39,480 bases of DNA, from assembly GCA_964620555.1 (NCBI GenBank), contig CAZUGZ010000016.1, positions 1 through 39,480 of the forward strand. Direction: 5' to 3'. Of this stretch, positions 1-7,290 are shown one piece after another. The first letter of the stretch is position 1. Each line of letters opens with the position of its first letter. A program made the position numbers and the translations under genes. The notes under the pieces were generated by a model, which was not told the DNA's origin, did no database searches, and saw nothing but the letters and a program-made list of their open reading frames with translations. This DNA is from JAPOQD01 sp964620555 (lineage in GTDB: Bacteria > Pseudomonadota > Gammaproteobacteria > Pseudomonadales > Halieaceae).

Positions 1-9
1 ACACAAAAG

Positions 10-1377
10 TCATTTGCCGATACAAAAACCGGAAAAGATTTCGCTGAGCAGGTCATCGCTGCTGAAGGTGCCGCAGATCTCACCCAGTTGCTGCTGACAG
101 TCGCGCAGGTCCTCGGCGAGCAGTTCGCCGGCGGCGCTGGCGAGCAATTGTGTTCTGCCCGTATCCAGCGCCGTGCGCGCCCGGCGCAAAGCTTCCAGGT
201 GGCGGCGGCGGGCGCTGAACTGCCCCGCCTCCCCGCTGTTGAACCCTGCGCTGTGCTGAACCTGTTGCCGCAGCAGTTCGATGCCCTGCCCGGTTTTGGC
301 GGACAGGCGGACCAGCGGCAACTCGCCTACCCGCTCCAGCCCCGGGGGGTCGCCGCTGAGGTCGCATTTGTTGCCGACCAGAATAACCGGCATGGCGGCG
401 GGCAGCCGGGCACGCAGCTCCGCCAGCAGTTCCTCCCGCCGCGCCAGCGTTTGCGGCAGACTGCCGTCCTCCACCAGCAGGACCTGGTCCGCCGCTTCGA
501 TTTCCAGCCAGGCCCGGCGGATGCCCTCCCGTTCCACCTCCCCCGCAACTTCCCGCAGACCGGCGGTATCGACCAGTTGCAGCGGCATTCCGTCGAGCTG
601 GATGTGCTGCTGAAGAACGTCGCGGGTGGTGCCGGCCTGGGTGGTGACGATGGCTGCGTCCCGCCCGCTGAGGGCGTTCAGCAGGCTGGACTTGCCGACG
701 TTGGGTTCACCGGCGAGCACCACGCGCAGCCCTTCGCTCAGCAACTGGCCCTGGCGGGCGGCAGCGGTCACCTGGTCGACCTGACCGATGAGCTGGTCCA
801 GGCGTTGCCGTACCTCGCCCTCGGCCAGAAAGTCGATTTCCTCTTCCGGAAAATCCATGGCGGCTTCCACGTAACTGCGCAGCTCCGTCACCCCGGCCAC
901 CAGGCGCTCGATCTCTTTTGCGAAACGGCCCTGCAGGGAGTGGTTGGCGCTGCGGGCGGCAGCCTCCGTGCTGCTGTTGATCAAATCGGCAATCGCCTCG
1001 GCCTGGGTCAGGTCCAGCTTGTTGTGCAGGTAGGCTCGTTCGGAAAATTCGCCGGGACGGGCCTGGCGGGCGCCGAGTTCACAACAGTGGCGCAGGAGCA
1101 TGTCCATGACCACCGGGCCGCCGTGGCCCTGCAGTTCCACCACGTCCTCACCGGTGAAGGAATCGGGGCCGGGGAAATACAGGGCGATGCCGCTGTCGAT
1201 TATTTCGGCCGGGTCAGCGCTGTCGTGAAACTGGCACAAGTGCGCGTAACGCGGCTGCAACTCGATAGCGCACAACTGGCGGGCAATGGACAGCGCGGAG
1301 CTGCCGGACAATCTCGCAATGCCGATACCGCCGCGCCCCGGAGGAGTTGCCACGGCGACGATGGTGTCTGTGTCCAT
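10..1377 (-). CDS. mnmE: tRNA uridine-5-carboxymethylaminomethyl(34) synthesis GTPase MnmE
   Basis: MnmE works with MnmG to put the cmnm5 group on the wobble uridine of certain tRNAs, using methylene-tetrahydrofolate and GTP hydrolysis in the cytoplasm. The 455-residue protein has the usual length. It shows the N-terminal folate-binding domain (about 1-118), a helical domain, and an inserted G domain with GEPNVGKSS (223-231), GTTRD (249-253), DTAG (270-273) and NKCD (336-339). The C-terminus is CIGK, which carries the catalytic cysteine of the family. It is the last gene of the leftward rpmH-rnpA-yidD-yidC-mnmE cluster, 12 bases after yidC, a classic origin-proximal order. Its stop lies 10 bases from the window edge. 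Identification is secure. Confidence 0.97.
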   Translation of the reverse strand: MDTDTIVAVATPPGRGGIGIARLSGSSALSIARQLCAIELQPRYAHLCQFHDSADPAEIIDSGIALYFPGPDSFTGEDVVELQGHGGPVVMDMLLRHCCELGARQARPGEFSERAYLHNKLDLTQAEAIADLINSSTEAAARSANHSLQGRFAKEIERLVAGVTELRSYVEAAMDFPEEEIDFLAEGEVRQRLDQLIGQVDQVTAAARQGQLLSEGLRVVLAGEPNVGKSSLLNALSGRDAAIVTTQAGTTRDVLQQHIQLDGMPLQLVDTAGLREVAGEVEREGIRRAWLEIEAADQVLLVEDGSLPQTLARREELLAELRARLPAAMPVILVGNKCDLSGDPPGLERVGELPLVRLSAKTGQGIELLRQQVQHSAGFNSGEAGQFSARRRHLEALRRARTALDTGRTQLLASAAGELLAEDLRDCQQQLGEICGTFSSDDLLSEIFSGFCIGK

Positions 1378-1389
1378 GGGCTCCGGGAG

Positions 1390-3105
1390 TCAGCCGCCGC
1401 CGGTACGTTGACTCGCGGCCTTCTCTATGCGGTGGGTGATGAACCATTGCTGGAGAATGGAAAGCAGGTTGTTGGCCACCCAGTAGAGCACCAGTCCGGC
1501 GGGAAACCAGAGGAAAAAGAACGTGAAGATAATCGGCAGCCACTGCATGATCCTGGCCTGCATCGGGTCCGGCGGCGGCGGATTGAGCCTTTGCTGGAAC
1601 CACATGCTGGCTCCCATCACCAGCGGCAGAATGAAGTAGGGGTCCATCACCGCCAGGTCCTTGATCCAGCCGAAGAAAGGCGCCTGACGCAGCTCCACGC
1701 TTTCCATCAGCACCCAGTAGAGGGCGATGAAGACCGGCATCTGCACCAGGATGGGAAGACAACCACCCAACGGGTTGATCTTTTCCTTCTTGTACAACTC
1801 CATCATGGCCTGGGACTGTTTTTGCTTGTCCTCCGCATAGCGCTCCTTGATGTCCACCATCTGCGGTTGCACCCGCCTCATATTGGCCATGGATTTGTAG
1901 CTGGCGGCCGATAGCTGGAAAAACGCCGCCTTGATCAGCACCGTCAGCAGGATGATGGCTACGCCCCAATTGCCCACCAGGGCATGAATCTTGATCAGCA
2001 GCCAGAACAGCGGTTGGGCGATCCACCACAACCAGCCGTAATCGACACTCAAATCCAGGTAGGGAGAAATTTCCTTGAGCCGGTACTGGTCCTTGGGTCC
2101 GGCATAGAAACCGGCCCCGGTTACTCCACTCTGGCCGGGTTCCAGCACCAGCGCCGGGCTGGTAAACCCGCCGATGTAGAAACCGGCGGCGGTCATCCGG
2201 GTGCTGTAGGTGTGTGATTGCTGGGCCGCGGGAATCCAGGCGCTGAGGAAATAGTGCTGAACCATGGCGACCCAGCCGCCGGGCAATTGTTTGCGGAAAG
2301 GCTCCTCCGCCATGTCCTCAAAATCGAACTTGGTAAAGCGCTCGTCGGGCTGTGTCAGCGCCGCGCCCAGGAAGGGCACCAGGCCGATGCCGCCGGAGGA
2401 GCTGGCGGAGGGGTCGTCGCTGCCGTCGCGCTTGGCTTGCCCAAACAGGTTGGCCTGCCAGCGCTGGTCGGAGCGGTTGTCGACCAGGTACTCCACATCG
2501 ATCAGGTAATCGCCGGGGCGGAAGCTAAACCGCTTGGTGATCCGGACTTCGCCCTCACCCAGGTATTCCAGATCGACCACCAGTTGCTCTTCACCCTCAA
2601 GCAACTGGTAGTGGTTGCGGCTGGAAGTGAATTGAGCGCGGCCATTGCTGTCGATGCCGTCCCTTCCCACCAGGCCGCTCTGGGCGATGTACAGGTGCTG
2701 CGGATTCCGTTGCAGCAGCACAAACGGCTGCTCCGGAGTATTCAGTTCGCGGTGGTACTCGTTCAGCGCCAGGTAGACGATATCGCCACCTTCCGGGTCG
2801 ATCCGAAGCTCCAGCACGTCGGTGCTGACGCGGATCCACGTCGAGTCGGCGGGCGCCGCCACGGCCGCCACCGGGGCTGCCGGCTCTTCCACCAGCGGCA
2901 GGTCCTGGTCGCTGCCGGGTGAGGGAATGCTCGCCACCGGCGGCAAATCGCTCACCACCTCAGCGGCGGGCGCGTCGGGAGCCAGCACCGGACTGACCGG
3001 GGCCGACTGCTGCCGGTGCTGTTTCGAAAATTCGACCCACTCGGTCAGCAACAGGAAGGTCAGCGCGGCGATTACGCCGATCAGTGCAAATCTCTTGTAA
3101 TCCAT
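1390..3105 (-). CDS. yidC: Membrane protein insertase YidC
   Basis: YidC inserts and folds inner-membrane proteins, alone or with SecYEG. The 571 residues show an N-terminal membrane anchor (about 6-22), a proline/alanine-rich linker, a large periplasmic domain (about 90-340) and the conserved C-terminal insertase core with membrane segments near 355-395, 445-470, 490-505 and 520-555. The family stretches NPLGGCLPILVQMP and SVELRQAPF are present. E. coli has a groove arginine (R366); the aligned position here appears to be lysine 392, a basic residue still. The gene lies 9 bases after yidD and 12 before mnmE, so the cluster is probably one transcript. Confidence 0.97.
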   Translation of the reverse strand: MDYKRFALIGVIAALTFLLLTEWVEFSKQHRQQSAPVSPVLAPDAPAAEVVSDLPPVASIPSPGSDQDLPLVEEPAAPVAAVAAPADSTWIRVSTDVLELRIDPEGGDIVYLALNEYHRELNTPEQPFVLLQRNPQHLYIAQSGLVGRDGIDSNGRAQFTSSRNHYQLLEGEEQLVVDLEYLGEGEVRITKRFSFRPGDYLIDVEYLVDNRSDQRWQANLFGQAKRDGSDDPSASSSGGIGLVPFLGAALTQPDERFTKFDFEDMAEEPFRKQLPGGWVAMVQHYFLSAWIPAAQQSHTYSTRMTAAGFYIGGFTSPALVLEPGQSGVTGAGFYAGPKDQYRLKEISPYLDLSVDYGWLWWIAQPLFWLLIKIHALVGNWGVAIILLTVLIKAAFFQLSAASYKSMANMRRVQPQMVDIKERYAEDKQKQSQAMMELYKKEKINPLGGCLPILVQMPVFIALYWVLMESVELRQAPFFGWIKDLAVMDPYFILPLVMGASMWFQQRLNPPPPDPMQARIMQWLPIIFTFFFLWFPAGLVLYWVANNLLSILQQWFITHRIEKAASQRTGGG

Positions 3106-3114
3106 AAAGTGTCG

Positions 3115-3339
3115 TCAGCTTGCAGGGTCGGGGGGTACCGGGTCAAAGCCGCCGTCGTGCCAGGGATGGCATTTCCCCAGCCGCCGCAGCGCCAGGATGC
3201 CGCCCCTGAGCACCCCGTGGGTCGTCACCGCCTGCTCGGCGTACTGGGAGCAGCTTGGGTAAAAGCGGCAGCGCTGGCCCAGCAGCGGGCTGAGCAAATA
3301 CCGGTAGCAACGGATGGCGGCGGCGATCAGGGCGCGCAT
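3115..3339 (-). CDS. yidD: Membrane protein insertion efficiency factor YidD
   Basis: YidD is a small membrane-associated protein thought to assist YidC-dependent insertion. The 74-residue product has the family hallmarks: CYRYLLSPLLG near the start, then CRFYPSCSQYA with its cysteines, and CHPWHDGGFDPVP at the end. An ATG at 3339 gives the family-length protein; an in-frame ATG at 3363 would add eight residues. Neither has a strong ribosome-binding site, so the start is uncertain. The gene overlaps the 3' end of rnpA by 13 bases, which suggests translational coupling, as in many bacteria. Confidence 0.93.
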   Translation of the reverse strand: MRALIAAAIRCYRYLLSPLLGQRCRFYPSCSQYAEQAVTTHGVLRGGILALRRLGKCHPWHDGGFDPVPPDPAS

Positions 3340-3689
3340 GCGGTTTCTGTCAGTGCTTGCCATTGCTTGCGCAATATAGCGGAAAGTGCTCGCTTGTCCA
3401 TCCGTTCCAGTCCCCTGCGCGCCAGCACGATCACGTCCAGACCCGCGCGCGATGGTGGGCAATGGCGAAACACCTCGCGGGCCATGCGCTTGATCCGATT
3501 CCTGTCGACCGCCCGCGGTACCTGCTTTTTGGCGATGATCAGGCCCAGCCGGTGCCGCTCCAGACCGTTGCGCCGGGCCAGCAGCAACAGGTTGCCGGAG
3601 GCGGCCCTGGCATCTACCCGGTCGAACACTGCGCGGTACTCGCGGGGCGTCAGCAGGCGTAGTTGTTTGCCGAATCTGCAATTTCCCAC
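3327..3689 (-). CDS. rnpA: Ribonuclease P protein component
   Basis: RnpA is the protein subunit of RNase P, which removes 5' leaders from precursor tRNAs. The product has the FGKQLRLLTPREYRAVFD start typical of the family and the RNR signature region (VDRNRIKRMARE). The chosen start is a GTG at 3689, giving 120 residues; GGCGGGATACAGGG lies just upstream. The frame stays open back to an ATG at 3794, which would add 35 residues without visible RnpA similarity, so I prefer the GTG. The distance from rpmH (347 bases) is much longer than usual because a small inverted-repeat element lies between them. Confidence 0.92.
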   Translation of the reverse strand: MGNCRFGKQLRLLTPREYRAVFDRVDARAASGNLLLLARRNGLERHRLGLIIAKKQVPRAVDRNRIKRMAREVFRHCPPSRAGLDVIVLARRGLERMDKRALSAILRKQWQALTETACAP

Positions 3690-3806
3690 TGCCCTGTATC
3701 CCGCCTTTGCCGCACCGGCGCCCGGATCTTCGCTGCCGGCCTGCACCCGGTCGCAACCGCCACCCCATCGCTCAGCGCCGGATCGGGTCCGCATTCAGGT
3801 AGGCGA

Positions 3807-3986
3807 GGCCCGCATATTTCACCAAGGTTTGTAGCGAGGACGTCGAGACGCCGCTGTGGCAGGGTGCGCGGACCGGAAGACGCTGAAGGCATAGTTGACA
3901 CTATGTCGAAGCGGCTGGAGGGAGCACGCCCTGTCACAGCGAGCGTATCGGCGTTCGCAGCAGAAGGTTGGTGAACTATGCGGGCC
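3807..3986. mobile_element. Small non-autonomous inverted-repeat element (MITE-like) between rpmH and rnpA
   Basis: The 347-base gap between rpmH and rnpA holds a 180-bp unit bounded by 19-bp inverted repeats. The left end (3807-3825) reads, on the minus strand, TTGGTGAAATATGCGGGCC; the right end (3968-3986) reads TTGGTGAACTATGCGGGCC on the plus strand. Only one base differs. Inside, CATAGT-TGAC-ACTATG (3890-3905) is a smaller palindrome. No open frame resembling a transposase is present. Such a layout is typical of MITEs or deletion derivatives of insertion sequences. I cannot assign a family or see a convincing target-site duplication. The remaining spacer (3690-3806 and 3987-4036) shows nothing recognisable. 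Confidence 0.6.
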
Positions 3987-4036
3987 AACCTGCATATATC
4001 TGTGTACCTTTGCACGGGCGCACTGAAAGATGCGGG

Positions 4037-4171
4037 CTAACACCCCAGCCGCCGTCGACCCTTGGCGCGGCGTCGATTGATCAGCCGGCGACCATTTTTG
4101 GTCGCCATTCGCGAACGGAAACCGTGGTTGCGTTTGCGCTTGAGAACACTCGGTTGAAAGGTTCTTTTCAT
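4037..4171 (-). CDS. rpmH: 50S ribosomal protein L34
   Basis: L34 is the 44-residue protein of the large ribosomal subunit. MKRTFQPSVLKRKRNHGF and the following RMATKNGRR are diagnostic. The C-terminus, GRRRLGC, is slightly unusual, as relatives mostly end in KGR-RL plus a small residue. It starts at the ATG at 4171 and heads the leftward origin cluster. A promoter-like pair lies at 4239-4267, giving a leader of about 60 bases. The gene faces away from dnaA across the origin, the arrangement known from Pseudomonas. Confidence 0.97.
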   Translation of the reverse strand: MKRTFQPSVLKRKRNHGFRSRMATKNGRRLINRRRAKGRRRLGC

Positions 4172-4238
4172 TTCTGTCTGCCCGGACCAGGTGGATGGGG
4201 GACAGACCAATGCCCGGCCCCCCCGAAAAAGGGCGTGT

Positions 4239-4267
4239 AGTCTATGTAAACCGACGGCCAAACACAA
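4239..4267 (-). promoter_or_regulatory. Candidate sigma-70 promoter of rpmH
   Basis: On the minus strand TTGTGT (4267-4262) and TAGACT (4244-4239) are 17 bases apart. They are followed by a GC-rich ACACGCCC stretch, the kind of discriminator found at growth-rate-controlled ribosomal promoters. The -35 box is weak, so this is a prediction from spacing and position only. Confidence 0.4.
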
Positions 4268-4280
4268 CGGAAACGGGAAG

Positions 4281-4302
4281 AAAATGGGGTCGGACCCATT
4301 TT
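4281..4302. repeat. Palindromic hairpin between rpmH and oriC
   Basis: AAAATGGG (4281-4288) and CCCATTTT (4295-4302) are perfect inverted repeats around GTCGGA, ending in a T-run on both strands. The hairpin could act as a bidirectional terminator shielding the origin from rpmH-side transcription, or be a dispersed REP-like palindrome. Nothing else is recognisable between 4303 and 4380. Confidence 0.45.
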
Positions 4303-4380
4303 TCAGAAACGGCGGAGCGGGCTCGGCGCAGCGGTTGCGCGGAAAACCCTTGCAGGCCGTGGATCAGGGCAATCGATCAA

Positions 4381-4540
4381 CAATTTTCCATACTATTATC
4401 CACAAGTTATCCACAGGAACGGGCCGCAAAAAAAATTGTGGGTTGACAAAAGCAATTTTGTAATATTTTTGGTAAGTCATTGAAAAAAATAGAGAAAAAA
4501 TAATAAATTTTTTTGCTGAAATTGTGGATAAGTCCTTGCG
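4381..4540. other. oriC: Chromosomal replication origin (oriC)
   Basis: Two direct TTATCCACA DnaA boxes lie at 4396-4404 and 4407-4415, and a third on the opposite strand at 4523-4531. They flank an extremely AT-rich stretch (about 4425-4522) suited to be the unwinding element. The location between rpmH and dnaA is the same as in Pseudomonas. The third box sits upstream of dnaA, where DnaA binding could also repress dnaA transcription; a TAGAAT (4548-4553) may be a -10 box, but no good -35 is seen. The 4554-4684 stretch is the dnaA leader and shows no other element. Confidence 0.85.
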
Positions 4541-4684
4541 GCGGGGTTAGAATGTCGCTCGTTTGGGATGATTTTCCAACTTTCCGGAAACCCAGCGGGA
4601 TGTTGGTTTTTGCCGCCGTTAGAGCGCGGGAAAACAACCAAAATAATCACTGATGTACCTGCCTGATAACGGGGGAGATTCAGT

Positions 4685-6121
4685 TTGCACCAAGCAGTTT
4701 GGCAAAGATGCATGGATTGCCTGCAGGAGGAGTTGCCCGCGCAACAATTCAATACCTGGATCCGGCCGTTGCAGGCATCGGAAGCCGGCCCGAACCTGCA
4801 CCTGCTGGCGCCAAACCGGTTTGTAAAGGAGTGGGTACACGACAAGTTTCTGCATCGGATCAGCGAACTGGTCCGGCAGCTCGACGGTGACCACGGGGTG
4901 GAAGTCGACATTGGTGTGGTGCCCAGGGGCGAGCGGGGCAGGACTGCCCTGGCGACCTCCCTGGGGCAGGGGGTCGAAATCCACCGGCAGCCCGCCGCTG
5001 CCCCGTACTGGCAGGGAAAGCCCGGTCCACAGCAGATCAATGGCCACCTTCGATCGGCGCCCACACCACCAAAGGCCGCGGTTGCCCAGGCAAAAACGTA
5101 CCGCAACTACCTTGACAACGACTATATCTTCGACAATTTCGTCGAGGGCAAATCCAATCAAATGGCTCTGGCGGCGGCTCGACAGGTAGCGGAAAGTCCC
5201 GGTGGCTCCTACAACCCGCTGTTTCTGTACGGCGGGGTCGGTTTGGGCAAGACCCACCTGATGCACGCAGTAGGCAATGCGCAGTTGCTGAACAATCCCC
5301 AGGCCAAGGTCGTCTATCTGCACTCGGAGCGTTTCGTTGCCGACATGGTAAAAGCCCTGCAACTGAATGCGATCAACGATTTCAAGCAGTACTATCGCTC
5401 CGTCGACGCCCTGCTGATCGACGATATACAGTTCTTCGCCAACAAGGAGCGTTCCCAGGAAGAGCTTTTTCACACCTTCAATGCCCTGTTGGGAGGGGGC
5501 CAGCAGGTAATTCTCACCTGTGACCGCTACCCCAAGGAAATCGATGGCCTGGAGGAGCGGCTCAAGTCGCGATTCGGCTGGGGGCTGACAGTGGCCATCG
5601 AACCGCCCGAACTGGAAACCAGGGTCGCAATCCTGATGAAAAAGGCATCGCTGGCGAAGGTGCAGCTGCCCCCGGAGGCGGCGTTTTTTATTGCCCAGAG
5701 AATTCGTTCCAATGTGCGCGAACTCGAGGGGGCGCTGAAACGGGTTATCGCCAGCGCCCAGTTCACCTCCCAGCCCATCAGTATCGAACATGCCAAGGAG
5801 AGCCTCAAGGATCTGCTGGCATTGCAGGACCGGCAAGTCACCCTGGAAAACATTCAGCGCACGGTGGCCGAGTACTACAAGATCAAGGTGGCGGATATTC
5901 TGTCCAAGCGGCGCAGCCGCTCGGTGGCCCGCCCGCGCCAGGTGGCGATGTCCCTGGCCAGGGAATTGACCAACCACAGTCTGCCCGAGATCGGTGACAG
6001 CTTCGGTGGCCGGGACCATACCACCGTGCTGCACGCCTGTCGCAGAATCAAGGCCTTGAGCGACACCAACGCCGACATTCTGGAAGACTACAAGAATCTG
6101 CTGCGCTCGCTGACCACCTGA
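4685..6121 (+). CDS. dnaA: Chromosomal replication initiator protein DnaA
   Basis: DnaA binds the boxes of oriC and melts the origin. The 478 residues show domain I (WQRCMDCLQEELPAQQFNTW), a variable linker (about 80-140), the AAA+ ATPase with Walker A GGVGLGKT (183-190) and Walker B LLIDD (243-247), and the DNA-binding domain with GGRDHTTV (441-448). The start is TTG at 4685: GGGGGAG (4671-4677) lies seven bases upstream, and the N-terminus then aligns residue for residue with E. coli DnaA. It begins the dnaA-dnaN-recF-gyrB cluster. The rare start codon may limit expression. Confidence 0.98.
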   Translation: MHQAVWQRCMDCLQEELPAQQFNTWIRPLQASEAGPNLHLLAPNRFVKEWVHDKFLHRISELVRQLDGDHGVEVDIGVVPRGERGRTALATSLGQGVEIHRQPAAAPYWQGKPGPQQINGHLRSAPTPPKAAVAQAKTYRNYLDNDYIFDNFVEGKSNQMALAAARQVAESPGGSYNPLFLYGGVGLGKTHLMHAVGNAQLLNNPQAKVVYLHSERFVADMVKALQLNAINDFKQYYRSVDALLIDDIQFFANKERSQEELFHTFNALLGGGQQVILTCDRYPKEIDGLEERLKSRFGWGLTVAIEPPELETRVAILMKKASLAKVQLPPEAAFFIAQRIRSNVRELEGALKRVIASAQFTSQPISIEHAKESLKDLLALQDRQVTLENIQRTVAEYYKIKVADILSKRRSRSVARPRQVAMSLARELTNHSLPEIGDSFGGRDHTTVLHACRRIKALSDTNADILEDYKNLLRSLTT

Positions 6122-6170
6122 TGGCAAGGGCAGGCAGGAGTACCACACAGCGCAATCGGGACATTCCAAT

Positions 6171-7274
6171 ATGAAGTTTTCAATCGCCCGGGACACTTTG
6201 TTGAATCCCCTCCACCTGGTAGAGGCAGTGGTGGAGCGACGCCAGACCATGCCCATACTTGCCAATCTCCTGATGGTGCTCGACGACGGCATGTTGTCGC
6301 TGACGGCAACCGATGGGGACATCGAGCTGGTGGGCCGGGTAACAGTGGATTCCACCGCCGAAACGGGCACGGTAACCGTGCCGGCCAGTAAATTGCTGGA
6401 AATCTGCCGGTCGCTGCCGGAGGGAAGCGCAATTGACTTCAGCCGCGACACGAACCGCCTGGTAGTCCGGTCGGGGCTGAGCCGCTTTGTACTGCCGACC
6501 CTGCCCGCGGAAAACTTCCCCAATATGGAAGACAGTATCGGCACCCACCAGTTTCAGATCCAGTCGGGTCCCCTGCTGCACCTGATGGACCGCGTCGGCT
6601 TCGCCATGGCGGACAAGGACGTGCGCTATTACCTCAATGGCATGCTCTGGGAGTTGGGGCCATCCAGTTTCCGGGTGGCGGCGACCGACGGCCACCGCCT
6701 GGCCGTCTGTACTGCCGACCTGTCGATGGAGGAAGGCGCAGAGGTGCGGCTGATCCTGCCGCGCAAGGGCGTTTTCGACCTGGCCCGCCTGCTGCAGGAC
6801 GAGGAACAGGAAGTAATGGTGGTACTGGGCAGCAACCACCTGCGCGCCAATATCGGGAATTTCACCTTTACCACAAAGCTGGTGAGCGGCAAATATCCCA
6901 ATTACGAAGCGGTGATACCCAAATCACCCACCCACTCGCTGCTGGCATCGCGCCAGGAGTTGCGCGACTCCCTGTCCCGTGCGGCCATTGCCTCCAACGA
7001 CACCTTTCAGGGGGTGAGATTGGAGTTGTCTGCAAGAACCCTGAAAATTTATGCCAATATCCCGGAGCAGGAAGAGGCAGAAGACGAACTCTCCGTGGAT
7101 TACCAGGATGACGAGCTGCAGGTTGCCTTCAATGTCAATTACCTGCAGCAGGTGCTGAAAGCCATGTCCAGCGAAAAAGTCAGGCTGTCCTTTACCGGTG
7201 CCGACGGCCCCGCCCTGCTGGAAGAGGCCGAGGACAGCGATTGCCTCTACGTCATCCAGCCCATGCGTCTGTAA
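6171..7274 (+). CDS. dnaN: DNA polymerase III subunit beta (sliding clamp)
   Basis: DnaN is the ring-shaped clamp that tethers DNA polymerase III and other factors to DNA. The 367-residue protein matches the family length. It begins MKFSIARDTLLNPLHLVEAVVE and ends in the typical C-terminal YVIQPMRL, which forms part of the partner-binding surface. It follows dnaA by 49 bases and precedes recF by 16, the conserved origin order, and is likely cotranscribed with both. Confidence 0.98.
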   Translation: MKFSIARDTLLNPLHLVEAVVERRQTMPILANLLMVLDDGMLSLTATDGDIELVGRVTVDSTAETGTVTVPASKLLEICRSLPEGSAIDFSRDTNRLVVRSGLSRFVLPTLPAENFPNMEDSIGTHQFQIQSGPLLHLMDRVGFAMADKDVRYYLNGMLWELGPSSFRVAATDGHRLAVCTADLSMEEGAEVRLILPRKGVFDLARLLQDEEQEVMVVLGSNHLRANIGNFTFTTKLVSGKYPNYEAVIPKSPTHSLLASRQELRDSLSRAAIASNDTFQGVRLELSARTLKIYANIPEQEEAEDELSVDYQDDELQVAFNVNYLQQVLKAMSSEKVRLSFTGADGPALLEEAEDSDCLYVIQPMRL

Positions 7275-7290
7275 GTTTCCACGCTCCGCC

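Noticed and set aside
88..1914. Long plus-strand open frame opposite mnmE/yidC (608 codons)
   Set aside because: Antisense shadow of two certain genes in GC-rich DNA; composition is low-complexity and no domain is seen.
4619..6544. Minus-strand frame of 641 codons opposite dnaA/dnaN
   Set aside because: Antisense to two certain genes and lacking any recognisable motif.
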